This document shows, piece after piece, positions 20,920 through 33,135 of a stretch of 64,000 bases of DNA. The notes beneath the pieces were generated by a model. That model saw only the letters and a program-made list of their open reading frames with translations, had not been told where the DNA came from and searched no databases. The DNA lies in NCBI GenBank assembly GCA_000467715.1, contig AJFK01000768.1, positions 1 to 64,000 on the forward strand. Direction: 5' to 3'. This stretch comes from Hysterium pulicare CBS 123377 (Eukaryota > Ascomycota > Dothideomycetes > Hysteriales > Hysteriaceae). Numbering within the stretch: position 1 is the first letter of the stretch; every line of letters begins with the position of its first letter. The position numbers and the translations under genes are program-made.

Positions 20920-22616
20920 CTAACCAGCCTTTGGCTTTACATAAGCATCAACCGTCGGTGATCTGCCCAGCACCGTCGCATTCCGGGTAACCGCCTCGAC
21001 GTAACCCTGATCTACTCTCTCATGTATAGTAACCATAGTCTCAAACCCATCCTTCAAAACACTCCCGCCATTAGTCCCATCCTTCCCGATCGTAAACACA
21101 TCCCAATGATGCACCTCGGTGGCGCCGTTCCAACTAATATAGAAGGTAGAAGCGTCACTGATCTGATCGTATTCCAGAAAAATAGCCGGAACATCATCTG
21201 GGATACCGGACCAATTCGAGCGATGAGCCGAGTACGAAGCCGTCGTGAGGTAGTTATTAGAAGCATTGTAGATGCCGAACTGAGCATGGTAGACCAGAGT
21301 CCCATTCCCCGGATTAGATTTCGGGGCGGCGAATTCAGAGAACCAGGGCGCGTTGCCCCATCCTATGAACACGTTCCCGTTGGAGAGAGCTTGGACGTTG
21401 CCTTGGGCGCTAACTAGGATGCCGTCTGGTTGGTTGAATTGCTGGACGATTGTCGCTGTTTTCTCGTTCAGATCGAGCACGATGAGTTTTCCGGATGAGG
21501 AGGAGGATGTGTTCGTGCCGGGGATATTGCAGTTCGCGTTATCCATGAGCCAGAACCAGGCTTCTTCGAGGTGGTTGGCGGGAACGGAGTCCCAGCGTAT
21601 GAGATTGAGGCCGTGTTGGCAGGAGAAGGTGAAGGGGACGCCTTTGAGGGTGAAATTGGTCGGGTGGAGGGTATCTGTTGTTGGAGGGAATTTGCCGTTG
21701 AAGCGCCACAGCACACTGCCATCTACACCGGAGACTACGTAGATGGTTGACGTGTGGCGGGATGAGATCATGTAATCCCCATGTACGTTCTTCCCTATCG
21801 AGTTTGCGTGGAACCAGTCGTAGGGCGTGAGGGGCGTTTTCCCGTCTCCGCCGAAAGCATCACGGCCGATTGGGTAGTAGGATTCGGAAAGCGGGATGTG
21901 ATCTGCGGCAGCCCATTCGAAGACGACTTTGCGAGTTGTCAAGTCGATTTCTTGGAAGATGCTGTCGAGGAGGTAGCCGTAGGTTTGGTTGACGCCGAGG
22001 GATGTGAGGTCCCAGAATCGAGGTTGATAGATCCCGATGAGCGCGTTGCCGTTTGGTAGAATCTCGAAGAAATGGGCATCGCCTGAAAGACGTCCATTAC
22101 CGGCTACGACGGGACTCGTTGCGTCCTGATAACTTGAATTGAGAATTACGCTTCGTCCGATGTCGGCGCCGCCGCCGCCGTTGGTGAAAATCCCTTGGAA
22201 GAAGGTCAGGACAGACTGGCCGTTATATTGTTGAATTTTGGTGTTGAAGGAGTAGGCTGTCGATGCAGAACCGAAACCGGACCAGACTAGATTGCCGGCG
22301 AGATCGTAGATCACGGGGACGGCTTGACATGCTAGTTGGCTGGCGACGGAAAACTCCTTGATGTAGGGTGCTAGGAAGATGTACGGCTCAGCTTGGCTGA
22401 GCAGAGAAGCGTTATTGACGAGAATGTCCATTGGTTGTGGGCTCAAGTCAGGGCGCTGGCCAGATGTTAGTGCCGAGAATACGTCGAGCATACCTAGGTA
22501 GGTATAATCACTACTGGCACACTTACAGATTTGAATGGATACGGGTTGGATTTGTTCCATGCAAGAGCGAGGAAGGGAAGGCCTAGTATGGCTAGGAAAG
22601 AACGAATGGTACCCAT
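20920..22616 (-). CDS. Secreted arylsulfotransferase-family protein
   Basis: Two exons, 541 aa, with an intron at 22456-22526 that has a good CACTAAC branch site. It begins with a secretion signal (MGTIRSFLAILGLPFLALAW). The ASST-type beta-propeller follows, with RPDLSPQPMDI, FLAPYIKEF, DAHFFEILPNGNALIGIYQP, PYDWFHANSIGKNVHGDYMI, SSRHTSTIYVVSGVDGSVLW, FSCQHGLNL and LSNGNVFIGWG. Bacterial members transfer sulfate between phenols. In filamentous fungi the family is large and mostly uncharacterised, so the reaction here is unproven. Many N-glycosylation sequons (NxS/T) support extracellular exposure. No transmembrane anchor is visible. It is transcribed towards the sugar transporter, with their stops 276 bp apart. 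Confidence 0.88.
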
Positions 22617-23058
22617 CGTCGCTTTGAGTATTGTTGAGCAGCTTGGAAGTTTGCTGTCAACCGTTTCGTAAATCACAAATTCTAGGTTCGAAGAGAGGTT
22701 CCAATTGAGGGAGACTGAGATGAAGACTCTTCGAAACTCGCACTGGGAAAATCGAGGCCTTTTGTACGCGAGTGACTGCGGGAGTGAATTGGGCTAGAGC
22801 GTGAATGCTAGGAAGGAGCTGCCAACTCCACCTTCCAATGTTACGACTTTGAGTAACGAAGCGGAGTGAAACAGACTTGGTCTAAGTATTTCATGATTTT
22901 GTGTCGCATTTCGCGGATAAGTGACACCGTACTAGGCTGAACAAGCTATACGTCTTCGCTATTCGTACAATGAGTTCCGCAGAGTCTGCTTCCTGGCGTC
23001 CAATGATAGACTATCAAGGCCAGTCGAGCACCAACCTCACAGAATTGATTAACGAGCC
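22617..23058. other. Intergenic, no feature seen
   Basis: Upstream region of the arylsulfotransferase gene and 3' end of the next gene. Both strands were read and nothing recognisable was found. Confidence 0.5.
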
Positions 23059-23995
23059 TCAGCTATTTCGGCCAATCTTCTCAGCCACTTGGTCCCACAT
23101 TCCCGGCGCTCGACTTCGCCTCGAGGCTCCCTTGTCTTCTCTCACGTAAAACTTGTTCCTCTCTTCGGCCATCAAGCTCAACGCCTTCTTCCACAACGGT
23201 CGTTCCGCCATCTCTTTCTCAAGCCGCGGGCTCCTGATCCGTTCGAAATTCGCTAGACGCCCCCAGCGAGGTGGAAGGGTGCGCATCTCATACAGTTTGA
23301 CACCAGTAGTCTTTGGGAAAGGAAGGAAACGCACGGTGACAAATTCCAGCTGAGCGTCCTTTGGAAGGTTTTGCGAATATCTCATGAGCACGTCACGGGA
23401 TCTCCGTGCATACTCGGGAAGATAGAGGTTGACTGAGTTGACAAATGGAGATGTTACGTAACCCACGACGATCATTGGAATAGCACCCATTGCGATTACT
23501 GAGGAGTGATTAGATTCAGAAAATGTTGATAGGTGTTAAACGCGAAAAATGAGAGGAGAGAAAAGTTCAACAGATCCATACCTCCGACAGCTTGTAGAGT
23601 AGGGTGTGATGCATTTTCGGAATTGTATAGTCGAGGTGCGAGGGAGATGCATGCTATCCCAAACAAGGCAATGGTTGTGGCTTTCCAAAAGGCAATCCAA
23701 GTTGTCTTCTGGTCGCCCGCATTATATATTAACAATCGAGTCGGATACGCTGTTGTTATCAGCTGGAGCTCGATACTTTATGACAAGGAGTTTCACCAAA
23801 TTTGTTAGGTTGTGAATACTGCCGTGGCGATGCCTGTTGGTTGCGACCTGATGTTGATGTAAAAGGAATCCGTTGTACAAGCCGTTCAAAGAGAGGAGCC
23901 GAGTATCGAATCCTTAAACTAGCCTGGGTTGGGCATATCCGGATAATTGCGGGAGCTCTAAGGCTGCATCCAAGGGATCTCACAAACAGATGCAT
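23059..23995 (-). CDS. Putative mitochondrial inner-membrane protein
   Basis: Three exons, 261 aa, with introns at 23709-23776 and 23499-23581. The first 60 residues are rich in Arg, Ser and Ala and lack acidic residues (MHLFVRSLGCSLRAPAIIRI), which is a typical mitochondrial presequence. Two hydrophobic segments follow, WKATTIALFGIACISLA and VIAMGAIPMIVVGYVTSPFV. The exon 1-2 junction carries the less certain splice site (GTATCG). The C-terminal half is soluble and basic (YLPEYARRSRDVLMRY, VRFLPFPKTTGVKLYEM). The two-span-plus-matrix-domain plan resembles TMEM70/TMEM186-type proteins involved in respiratory complex assembly, but that link is only a resemblance. I do not recognise a specific family. 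Confidence 0.75.
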
Positions 23996-25150
23996 GGCAC
24001 TTGGATGATGTCGGATGGATGCTTAGGTCAGGAGTATGCAAAACGACGAAGCCAACTCGAACCGAAAGACGCTAAACTCAATTGCCCCGGGCACCGCCAC
24101 ACATGGTATAATCGCAGAGGAAAGTCCAGTGGCTTGATAGTAGAATATGTTTTCATTTGAATCAATAAATTTAATAAAATAAGTTTCTTTTTTTATATTT
24201 AAAAAGGGTATGTATATGTTGTTATATTTGAATTGGGTTCAACATAATTAATATTAAAACTTGTTGGATTTTGGGACGGATACACGCCGGAGCACAGAGG
24301 GTCGCCATTGCACCACATGCAGATACTTCGCCTTTCTAGATCTGTTACAGTATCGCCTTCCCTCTGGTCCAGTAACTGTTTTGTGCTAGATATTAGGATA
24401 TTATGCCATGCTCTGCCAGATAGAAGATCCGTCAACTGCTCATCTAGGGGTTGTGGCCTGTTCTTCCGCCTGTAGCCTGCTCTTCTTCGTCCAACGATTT
24501 TCGCCTCCACATCCAGGAGTGATACCCTTCCTCGCTCTACTTCTTTCGTTTCCTATCGTCTTTTCTGGACTCATTTCAGCTTTGAGCAGTGAGGTCAACT
24601 ACTGGGTTTCTAACATTGCCGAGCTCTGGCGAAATTTTGTCCAGACTTGATCACTGCTCGAGAACTGACAATATATTTGAAGGTGAGGGAGTAAGACTCA
24701 GTTCAAGATTTGCCAAGTTCCTTCATCCGTTCCTCTGCCCACGCTCCAAAGTCACCAAAGAATTTTTCCGAGTCACCCGACAGTGGTCTTAGCAAATATA
24801 GATGTAACCTTCGTCCGTGCATACTTACAAAGCCACAATACGCCGCATGAGTGCAGTTGAAAAAGTTCCCAATCAACTTTCGAAAGGTCGATTCCAATCC
24901 ATCCGAAAATCCACGCTATGAATGATAATAATGTCTTCCCCTAATTCAATGACAGATCACGTGTTAGAAGATTAGCTTGGTTCGGCTTTAGCCGCTCCGA
25001 AGCTCACCCTGAGACCACATCTCAATCCCGAATCTCAATGAGTTTTCGTTATCGACGCGAAATAGGTCTTCCTCTTGAGACCTTTTCAGCTATGGCAGAC
25101 TCTTTAGCATGATCCATCTCTATGACAATTTCTTAGGTCCAAAACTCACC
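23996..25150. other. Intergenic with unresolved minus-strand reading frames
   Basis: About 24140-24260 is AT-rich. On the minus strand at about 24700-24950, two overlapping frames look protein-like. One is hydrophobic (FIAWIFGWIGIDLSKVDWEL) with a GTAAGT site after it; the other is DSEKFFGDFGAWAEERMKEL before a stop. They could be two exons of a small gene, but no start codon and no in-phase acceptor could be settled, so no gene is called. Confidence 0.3.
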
Positions 25151-26404
25151 ATGATACCTCTCGTTGGTATTCTGTTCTTGCTACTGTCCCTGGGATCTGC
25201 TTACACCACTCTTTCCGACGACGCGCTCAAAAACATCCCAGGGCCTGGCGACGATTTTGATATTCACAGCGGAGCGCTACTCTCACCGATTCTTCGCACC
25301 AGAGTGTCTGGCACTCCCGGTTCTACCGCTGTTCTTAATCATTTCGTAGACTTTTTTAAAACCCAGCTTCCGAAATGGACTCTGGAATTCCAAAACTCGA
25401 CTTCCACTACTCCGACAAGTAAAGGAAAGCAGATTCCCTTTATAAACTTAATTGCAACCCGCGATCCGCCGGACACCCAGCCTGGAGAGGTAGGCCGCCT
25501 GGCCTTGGTCGCGCATTACGACAGTAAATTGACGCCAACTGGCTTCATTGGAGCGACGGACAGTGCAGCGCCATGTGCTATGTTGATGCACCTTGCGAGA
25601 AGTATAGACGAGGCTTTGACAAAGAAGTGGGAGGCTATGGCTGCTGAAGGTGGTATGGAGCTTGAAGAACAGAAGGGAGTCCAGATACTTTTACTTGATG
25701 GGGAGGAATCATTCTTTAGCTGGACAGATACAGACAGTCTATACGGTGCAAGGTATGTGCCTTTACTACATGGTAATCAGAAGCTACAATAGCTAACGCC
25801 TTCCAGAGCTCTCGCGGAAGAGTGGGAAACAACATACCACACTGCCATGTCTCCATACCGCACTCCCCTCGATAACATGGAACTCTTCCTTCTCCTCGAT
25901 CTTCTCGGCTCCTCTAGACCTACTGTCCCTTCATACTTCAAAACAACACACTGGGCGTACAAGAATATGGCTTCTCTAGAGACTCGATTACGAGACCTTG
26001 GACTATTCAAGTCATCTCCAAACCACCCATCAAGGATGGAGAAGCGCAAGAACAAGAAGCCTCGACTGGAGCCGGTGTTTTTAACCGATGCAAAGAAACT
26101 TGATCATCAATTCATGGGTGGCTTTGTACAAGATGATCACATCCCATTCATGGCGAGGGGAGTCGAAGTGCTACATATTATCCCAACTCCATTTCCGCGA
26201 GTATGGCACGAAATGGATGATGACGGGGAGCATTTGGATATGGACACTGTGGAAGATTGGACAAAACTTGTGACGGCGTTTGCGGCAGAGTGGATGGATT
26301 TGGAAGGCCACCTTGACATCAAAGAGGCAAAGAGGGAACCTGGAGCAGATCACTTAGCGAGCGACAAGAAGAGGAGGAAGACTACGAGTAAGACTGAATT
26401 GTAA
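25151..26404 (+). CDS. Glutaminyl-peptide cyclotransferase-like M28-family protein
   Basis: Two exons, 399 aa, with an intron at 25753-25806 (GTATGT, GCTAAC branch). Members convert N-terminal Gln of peptides to pyroglutamate in the secretory pathway, using one zinc. The zinc and active-site motifs are in order: VAHYDSK, GATDSAAPCAMLMH, LLLDGEE, DDHIPFMARGVEVLHIIPTP and VWHEMDDDGEHLD. The ATG at 25151 gives a clean signal peptide (MIPLVGILFLLLSLGSAYT) in good start context; an in-frame ATG at 25109 would add 14 residues. The tail is basic (DKKRRKTTSKTEL). An aminopeptidase of the same fold is the alternative, but the HYDSK and WHEMDDDGEHLD pair favours the cyclase group. Confidence 0.88.
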
Positions 26405-26925
26405 GTAGTATCCCGTAATGCATAGTTTTAAATGATTGGAGTTGATTATTGCTTAGTGAGATACCCCAAGTAATGACATAAATGATTAATGGTTTCTATT
26501 TCGTGTGTTACGTCAATACTTCTTTGATGAACTGTGATAGCATTGGAACTGTACCTTTCTGATGTTAGCATAGCGAGGTACATTCCTCGCTTCCTGAATA
26601 TTTTTGCAACTCTTCATTGTTCTCTGCTAATTAAGACGAGTTGGAAATGGAAGGACAAAGAAAGCAAATCCCAACTATCGCAGCGCCGAGGGTTGACATT
26701 TCCTGCGTCTTTGTTCCAAGAACGGAACTTAAAAGCCAAAGGTGGCCGTTGATCGCACAGCTGATATCTCCAAGCGGGACACATCCAGCGCTTTGCACCC
26801 AATTTTTTTTTTTTTTTGCTAGATAAGCACCCATTGTATCTGAGTTTTAACTTCTCAGGAGACACCAGCATTTGTCACCTTCGAGAAAATCTTCCATTCT
26901 GCCCACCAAGCTATCGTTTACCGCT
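26405..26925. other. Intergenic with poly-T tract
   Basis: A run of about 17 T residues lies near 26802-26818, roughly 110 bp upstream of the next start codon. Such tracts are common in fungal promoters as nucleosome-excluding elements. Nothing else is recognised. Confidence 0.5.
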
Positions 26926-29900
26926 ATGCCTCCCAAAGGGAAAAGGAAAAGGTCGCTGGGAGATGCACCTCCAGCCCAAAAAGGGAAAAAAGTTGCAATC
27001 TATGAGGAACTAGATAGCGAAAAACAAAAAGGCACACATCGAGTTAAAGAGGGGGATAGGACGGGCACTGAACTCGACTATTGGAATTATAAAGAGCTGA
27101 GGGCGGAAGCCGAGAAAGTAGGAGTATGGGTGAAAGACATGAAAAAGGCCGTAATGGCCAAAGCTATAGCTGCGCACCGTAGAAATGAGGAGAGCAGAGA
27201 GGCTGCGAAGATCGAGAGGCTGAGAGACAGAAAACAACGAGAGGCTGAAGAACAGGTAGAGCGAGAACGCCGACGGGCCGAAGAGCAAGCGGAGAAGCAA
27301 CGTCGAAAGGCAGAAGAGAGGGCAAAACAGATTGAGGAGGGCCTCATAGATCCTGATGAAATAGAAGACGGGCAGAGTTCTGAAGAGGAGTCCGACATCG
27401 AACAAGTTGGGCAGATACTCGAAGATGAGGAAACGTCCAGCTCGTCCAGCTCGGAGGAAGAGAAAGAATCTCTCATCTCTCCACTTTCTATACATCAGAG
27501 GCTCCGCATTTTCGAATGGCCGTTCCCCGATCTGCCATCTCCAAATCCTCCTAAAACGCCCAATTCAGAAATTTCGGACGATACCCCTCCCGAGAACTTG
27601 CCAATAAGGATGCCGTATATGATCATGATGCTCGTCACCACTCAAGGCAGGGAATACGTCGAGCTGCCTGGACGGAACATTCCTACTGGGTTCCGTCAGG
27701 ACTTCGTCCCTAGGCTCTCGCCGGAAGCTATTGATGGAGCGCGAAATGGTGTGTTGATCCGGGAACTCCGATATGCCAGAATAGAGAGTGGCATAGATTG
27801 GAGTAAACGCACCCGAGTACAATGGTGGAATGGGAGGATGTATTTCGATGCAATACCTCTTGAAGAGTTAGATGCTCCAATGACGCCAAGTCCTTCCAAG
27901 TCGCCGAGAAAGGGAAGTCAGTCGCCGAAGGCATCACCAAGAACGCAACAAGCAAATGATGCGAAGAGATCGTCGCGGAACAAGAAGCAACTCGCTGTTG
28001 AAATTAATTCCAACTTCGTTCATAGCAACAACCCCATGTGTTATTTGTCTGCTTATCTAGACTATCCATTCTTACGAGAAGATGACGATGAGCTACCGCG
28101 TACGCTAGATAGACTGTTCTTCGTACGCTTCCCTGGCAATGACTTACCTCACTATTTCTTCTGGACTAGGCCAGGAGAGTGGAAGAATGCAGCACGTCCA
28201 AATCCGGCATATGAAGCTGTCGAGAAAGAGGACATGTTGTTGCAAAAGGAAGAACGAGAAAGACAAGAGCAGCAAATAGAGGACCGAGCGTTTGGGATTC
28301 ATCAACGGTCGCCTGACCTGTTCGATACATTCAGGACGTACCCTCTCTCCAAAAATAAAATTCGTGTCAAGAGAACGACGCCTACGGCGGGCGAGTATAT
28401 ACCTGAGCGTACGGACAACTATCAATATACACATGCCCTTCGAATTATCGAGAAAGAACTCTATGATCTTGGTCTTTCTTCTACACTTCATCGTTTTCGG
28501 GTAGAATGGCTGGACAGTGGGCGTGAAGACAACTGGGAGTTCCTCACGGAACACATGATGGATGTGTTCCCCGACGGCAAGATCCCGGAAGTACCTCCTG
28601 TCCACGAAGAGAAACTGCATGAAAGCGTCAGACCACAATCGATAGCCGAGAAGATCGCTGCTCTTCAACACCCAAGCCCCGATATACCATTGTCTCCTAT
28701 TCAGGGCGACGAACCATGGACAAGAAACGATGACATCTATTGGGACATCGTCTATCTGGACATGGACGAAGATATGGAGGAAGCCTTAGAGGCAAGGGAA
28801 CTCGAAGATGCTGTACAGCGAGACTTGCTAGAGGATCGCATGCGAGAGTTAGAAATTGATAGGCCATCTAAAAGAAGGCTGTCCCTTCAAGATGCTAGGG
28901 CACCACCACAAAGCGTCTCCAGGCTCGCTTTTACGCATGGTAATCGGAACAAGACGTTACCACGTACATTCGAGGAATTTGATTCCTGGCTCCAAGAAAT
29001 CAGTCCCACGGATCGTATAGGCCGCCATAAAATCGAAACTCCACCCGCATATACTCCCGTCAACAAAGCCTTACGTGCCTTTGGACGGCAAAGGTGGGAA
29101 TCTTTGTTCCAGAAGAACGTTGAAGACTCGACAGCAGAACGAGATCCATACCACATAGCGCTTCCATCACCGGGTTTAACGTCTTCAGCAGTCATCCCAG
29201 ACTTCATATCACAAGTAGAGGACATGCCAGTCGAAGAACTGAAGTGGCAACTGTATACCATGATGAGCGAAAAATTGAAGAATGATCAGTATTGCAGGGT
29301 GTGCTTGGAACCTTTCGAACGAACGGATCAGGCTGGTATATATGAACATTATGAGCAGCATAGGAACGAGGCAGGTGATACGTGTCCGTTCTGTGGGATG
29401 GACTGGACGCATTTGAGCTCTCAGGTAAATTTTCCCGCAAAGTTACTACCTTTATGTAAAAAGTTAACGCTCCGTAGTTGAAAGCCTCGCACATTTTCGA
29501 CCACGACTTTCCTTCTTCAACCTGGCCCAAAGATCTCTGGTCGCCCACACTTTCAACTAGACGGAGACCACGTTCCAATGGCGAGAAACCCCATAAGAAG
29601 CGCAGAGCTACTCTCAAAGCTACAAAGGAGCGTAGTAGTCCACCTCCCAAGATCACTACCCAACACACGGCCAGGCGACCATCGAAAGTCAAATTCTCAC
29701 CGCACACTGTCGAACGGCGTATTGCCTACAACGACGAGAATCTCGAAGCCGATGATACAGCTGTAGATGCCGACATTGACTCCCCTTACTCCCCTAAGAA
29801 ATCAAGTCTGAAGAGAGCGAATCGGAACGGAAAACTCACAATCCAACCAAATCTCTCATCGAAGAGAAGGAGAGTTGCGGTCAGGCAGACGAGGGCTTCA

Positions 29901-31136
29901 GAAATGACCAAAAGGAATGGTAACGGAGACGACGACGATGATGCATTATTCAGGCCGCCGTCCACAGCCTCTTCGCCCAGAACGCCGTCACCCGTTCTGT
30001 ACATCATCAAGCGCAAGCCGCCAACGCATCCAGATGCTGCATTCCGGCCTCGAAAGCAGAGTACGACGAGTATGGATAGCATCGTATCCCCTGTGTGCAA
30101 GAAGAGGAAGACAAAGAAAGCTAAGGCTATCAGTACACCAACTCAAGCTTCCGCCAAAGCGTCTATCAAAACCGCCGACAACAAAAGTGAGAAGAAGAAA
30201 CCAGGACGAAAGAGGAAGTTATCAGCCGGAGAGGCTGCTTATGAGGACGTTCCTGACGTTGAACCTGCGACTCCGCCACCGGTTTTAAAGACGAGAAAGA
30301 AGGCAAAGGTAGCGGATCCAACCTTCCATGCGCTACCATCTCCAGGGTCAACCTCTGAAGCTACATCGCCCCATAAATTCACAAGAAAGGGCGTAGGGAA
30401 AGGGAAAATGGCAACCTCAACGCCAATGAATACCAAGACTAAGGCTGTGAAGACCAGGTACCATTCCTCCATAACCACATCTTCAGCTACATCATCGCTA
30501 ACGAAGGTTTTGAAGCGGGACCATGAAGAAATAATTCAGAGTGATGGACCAGCCAAGAAAAAGGGAGCGAAAGGGAGAAAGAAAAGTGAAAATGCCTTCC
30601 CAGAAGATTATATTCCCCTAAACTCTCCCAGCTCAGCTTCCTCATCCACCGCCATCTCGCCAGCCCTAGCGCTCTGGCCCAATCTCAAATCCCTCACATC
30701 CACAAAAGCCTCCAAAGCCTTTAAAGCCTCCAAAAGGGCCTCTCCATCCGTATATCGCAATCTCACCTCTAAACTAAATTCATCTCCTCGCGTAACACCC
30801 ATCACCAAGATGCCCCTAGCACAGCCCAAGCTTATCGCCATAGCTAAAAAGATGGGGCCGAAGATAGTCAATAAGATTGTCGAACCTGCGGAGACGGCTG
30901 ATAAGGTGGAAGCGCAGCTGGAGGCTGTTGTACCGCCTAACACGCCTGCGAGAAGAGGGAGTAGGGGGGTGGGTTTGGATGAGGGCCTTGATGTTGGGGG
31001 TTTGCGGGAGAGGATTGGGGTGGTTACGGGGAGGGTGAAGGCGGCCAAGGTCAGGGAAACGAAGGGTAAGGTAATGAAAGCGAAGGTGAGCAGGAGGGGG
31101 ACCAGGAGGAAGACTGGCAAAGGTCGAGGAGGGTAA
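26926..31136 (+). CDS. Large nuclear protein with SAP-like motif, coiled coil and C2H2-like zinc site
   Basis: Two exons, 1385 aa, with an intron at 29425-29477, in phase. The N-terminus is basic (PPKGKRKRSLG) and is followed by a SAP-like helix pair (about 60-90: YKELRAEAEKVGVWVKDMKK), which suggests DNA or chromatin binding. A charged R/E/A coiled coil (about 95-145) and an acidic Ser/Glu patch come next. Near residue 800, CRVCLEPFERTD plus EHYEQH and CPFCGMDW form a likely zinc site. Exon 2 encodes a long disordered region rich in Lys, Ser and Pro with several KKRRR- and KKRKTKK-type nuclear localisation signals. I do not recognise the family. The start is the ATG at 26926, since the frame upstream has no other ATG. 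Confidence 0.8.
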
Positions 31137-31332
31137 AGTAAGTGATTAGCTCAAAAACGTAAGTATCCTCGCCTTATCCGCTTATTCCTTATACTGTTTG
31201 AATCTCATGAAGAGTAAAAGATGTATGTACAATAAATTTCGTCGTACTGCCCGGCTTCAATCCTTCCCCCAAAAGCTCCATACGCTGTCTGAGCAATCCC
31301 AACTTTCCCCTTTCCTATTTCTCACCCATCCC

Positions 31333-32175
31333 CTAGCACGTGAAAACAGGTGGTCCAGGAATAGTATACGACTTCAAGCTCCCATATATATTAATAAGAA
31401 TCCCCGGATCCGTAGCCTTATAAGCCCCGGGAAAACTAACAGTCGAAGGAGTTTTAGAAGCTGATCCTCCCGTAACATTAATCTGCGCGCATTCCATCTA
31501 CTACACTGTCAGTTATCATTCCTCTCCAAAATCGCCAAATCTCACAGCAAGCAGAGCAAAAAAAAAAAACTCACATAAAACTGCGCCCCATTAGCATTGT
31601 TCGCCCCATGCAACGCAATAAGCTCCCCCCTCAACAAATACTGCCCCGGTGCAATACACGCCGGTATCGTGACCGTCTGCACCCCCTGATTCGCAATCAA
31701 TCTATCAACGCCCCACTTACTGCCATCGAACCCGTCCTGCGCGATCTTGAACCACCCACTCCCGACGCCGCTGTCTGTGGTCGCGTCGCTCACTTTCTTC
31801 ATGTAAGCCATGACGGGGCCTTTGTGGCTGGCGTCGATTATGTCGCTGGAGGTAGCGGCGAGAGTGTGGCGCCATGTTAGCTTGGCGGTTGAGCCAGCGG
31901 GGACGGTTATGATGTTGGAACTGGGGGTGGTGGGGTTTGTGCCGCCATTACAAGCGATGTTGGAGGAGGTTACGTCGGTTATTGGCTGGATGGAGGGTTA
32001 GGATGAGAGGATACGTGGGAGAGATGCGGGACTAGAGAGAGAATGGACGTACGCCATCGTATGAGGGGTCCCTGATACCGTAGCCTACGGGGTTTCCGTT
32101 TAGTTGAACGAAGATGGTATGAGCGGATACTGCTTGGATAGCCGTAGCTATAGAGACTGTTGTAGAGAGTTTCAT
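31333..32175 (-). CDS. AA9 lytic polysaccharide monooxygenase
   Basis: Three exons, 232 aa, with introns at 31986-32052 (CCTAACCC branch) and 31498-31574, the latter containing a poly-T run. LPMOs cleave cellulose or hemicellulose by copper-dependent oxidation outside the cell. The 18-residue signal peptide ends ...QAVSA, leaving His as residue 1 of the mature protein (HTIFVQLNG); that His is half of the copper histidine brace. The second His is in [13 protein letters not shown]. The axial-Tyr region is [15 protein letters not shown], with CAQINVTGG before it. There is no CBM1 and no linker. The gene indicates plant-cell-wall degradation. Substrate and regioselectivity cannot be read from this. 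Confidence 0.93.
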
Positions 32176-33135
32176 CGTGGTGATATATCAAATGAAAAGC
32201 TGCGATGTATAAGATTTCGATACTTAACTGAAAGGAAAGAAATTTTATAGAGGAAGTCTGGTTACTTATAAAATCCAATCCCCTAGGAAAAACAAGAAAT
32301 CTTGAACAAGTTATATCAAATCTATCTACCTACCCTCCGTTTTTCCATGCCCAAAATTGTTATAGCAGCGAGAAACGTGACACAAAACCCCTGGCATGCG
32401 GAGTGTTTTTGACGTCTTTAATCTATCGCTAATCTATTCCCACGCGGATCTGGCATTTCAAACCCGGTACCGTGCCGGGCGGACATCTGGCTCCGTGCTG
32501 GATTGAGGTTAAATGCTTGAAAGTGGTTGTCGCAGTCATATAGAGTGTAATATATGAATTTCCTAATGTAGTTAGGCGGTCGGGAGGTAGGGAGTGGTAG
32601 CGAGCGGGAAAAAGTTTCTTCGTGCATGACATCAACTTTCGGTTGGCGATTTTGAATGGACTGGCAGCTTTCGTTATGATGAACAAGCGCCAAAATCGAT
32701 ATCGCCAAGGAATTTACGGAAAGCTCGACGAAGTTGGCAGTTCTAACGGTCGGGACACGGCTACTAGCGATCTGCCTGTTCTAATGAAACTAAGTGATTG
32801 TAACAAATCACGGCTACGACAGTGTGATATACTCAGAATACTCGTCGCCAGTATCACTTCGTCCCCATAACAGTTCGCCATGTACTAAAGAAGGCCAGAC
32901 CACTAACTCTCTAAAAGGAGCTATACTTGATTCTTCTAAGTAGATAGGCTCAGCGGCCTGATTGGACGGACCTGCAGGTGAGGCTGAAGATACTGCGGAG
33001 ATGGCACGTCTCAGCCTTGCGACATCGATTTCTTATGTAAACAACGCGAAGCGCTTTCGTTCTTCTCTTCTCCTTTCTTGCTTTCAGCTAGGCCATCTCT
33101 GACACATTGTGTACCCCTGTCAAAGGTCGTAAACG
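32176..33135. other. Divergent intergenic region, no gene seen
   Basis: About 960 bp between the AA9 gene and the kinase-fusion gene, which are divergent. Only short overlapping frames without domains are visible. Confidence 0.5.
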
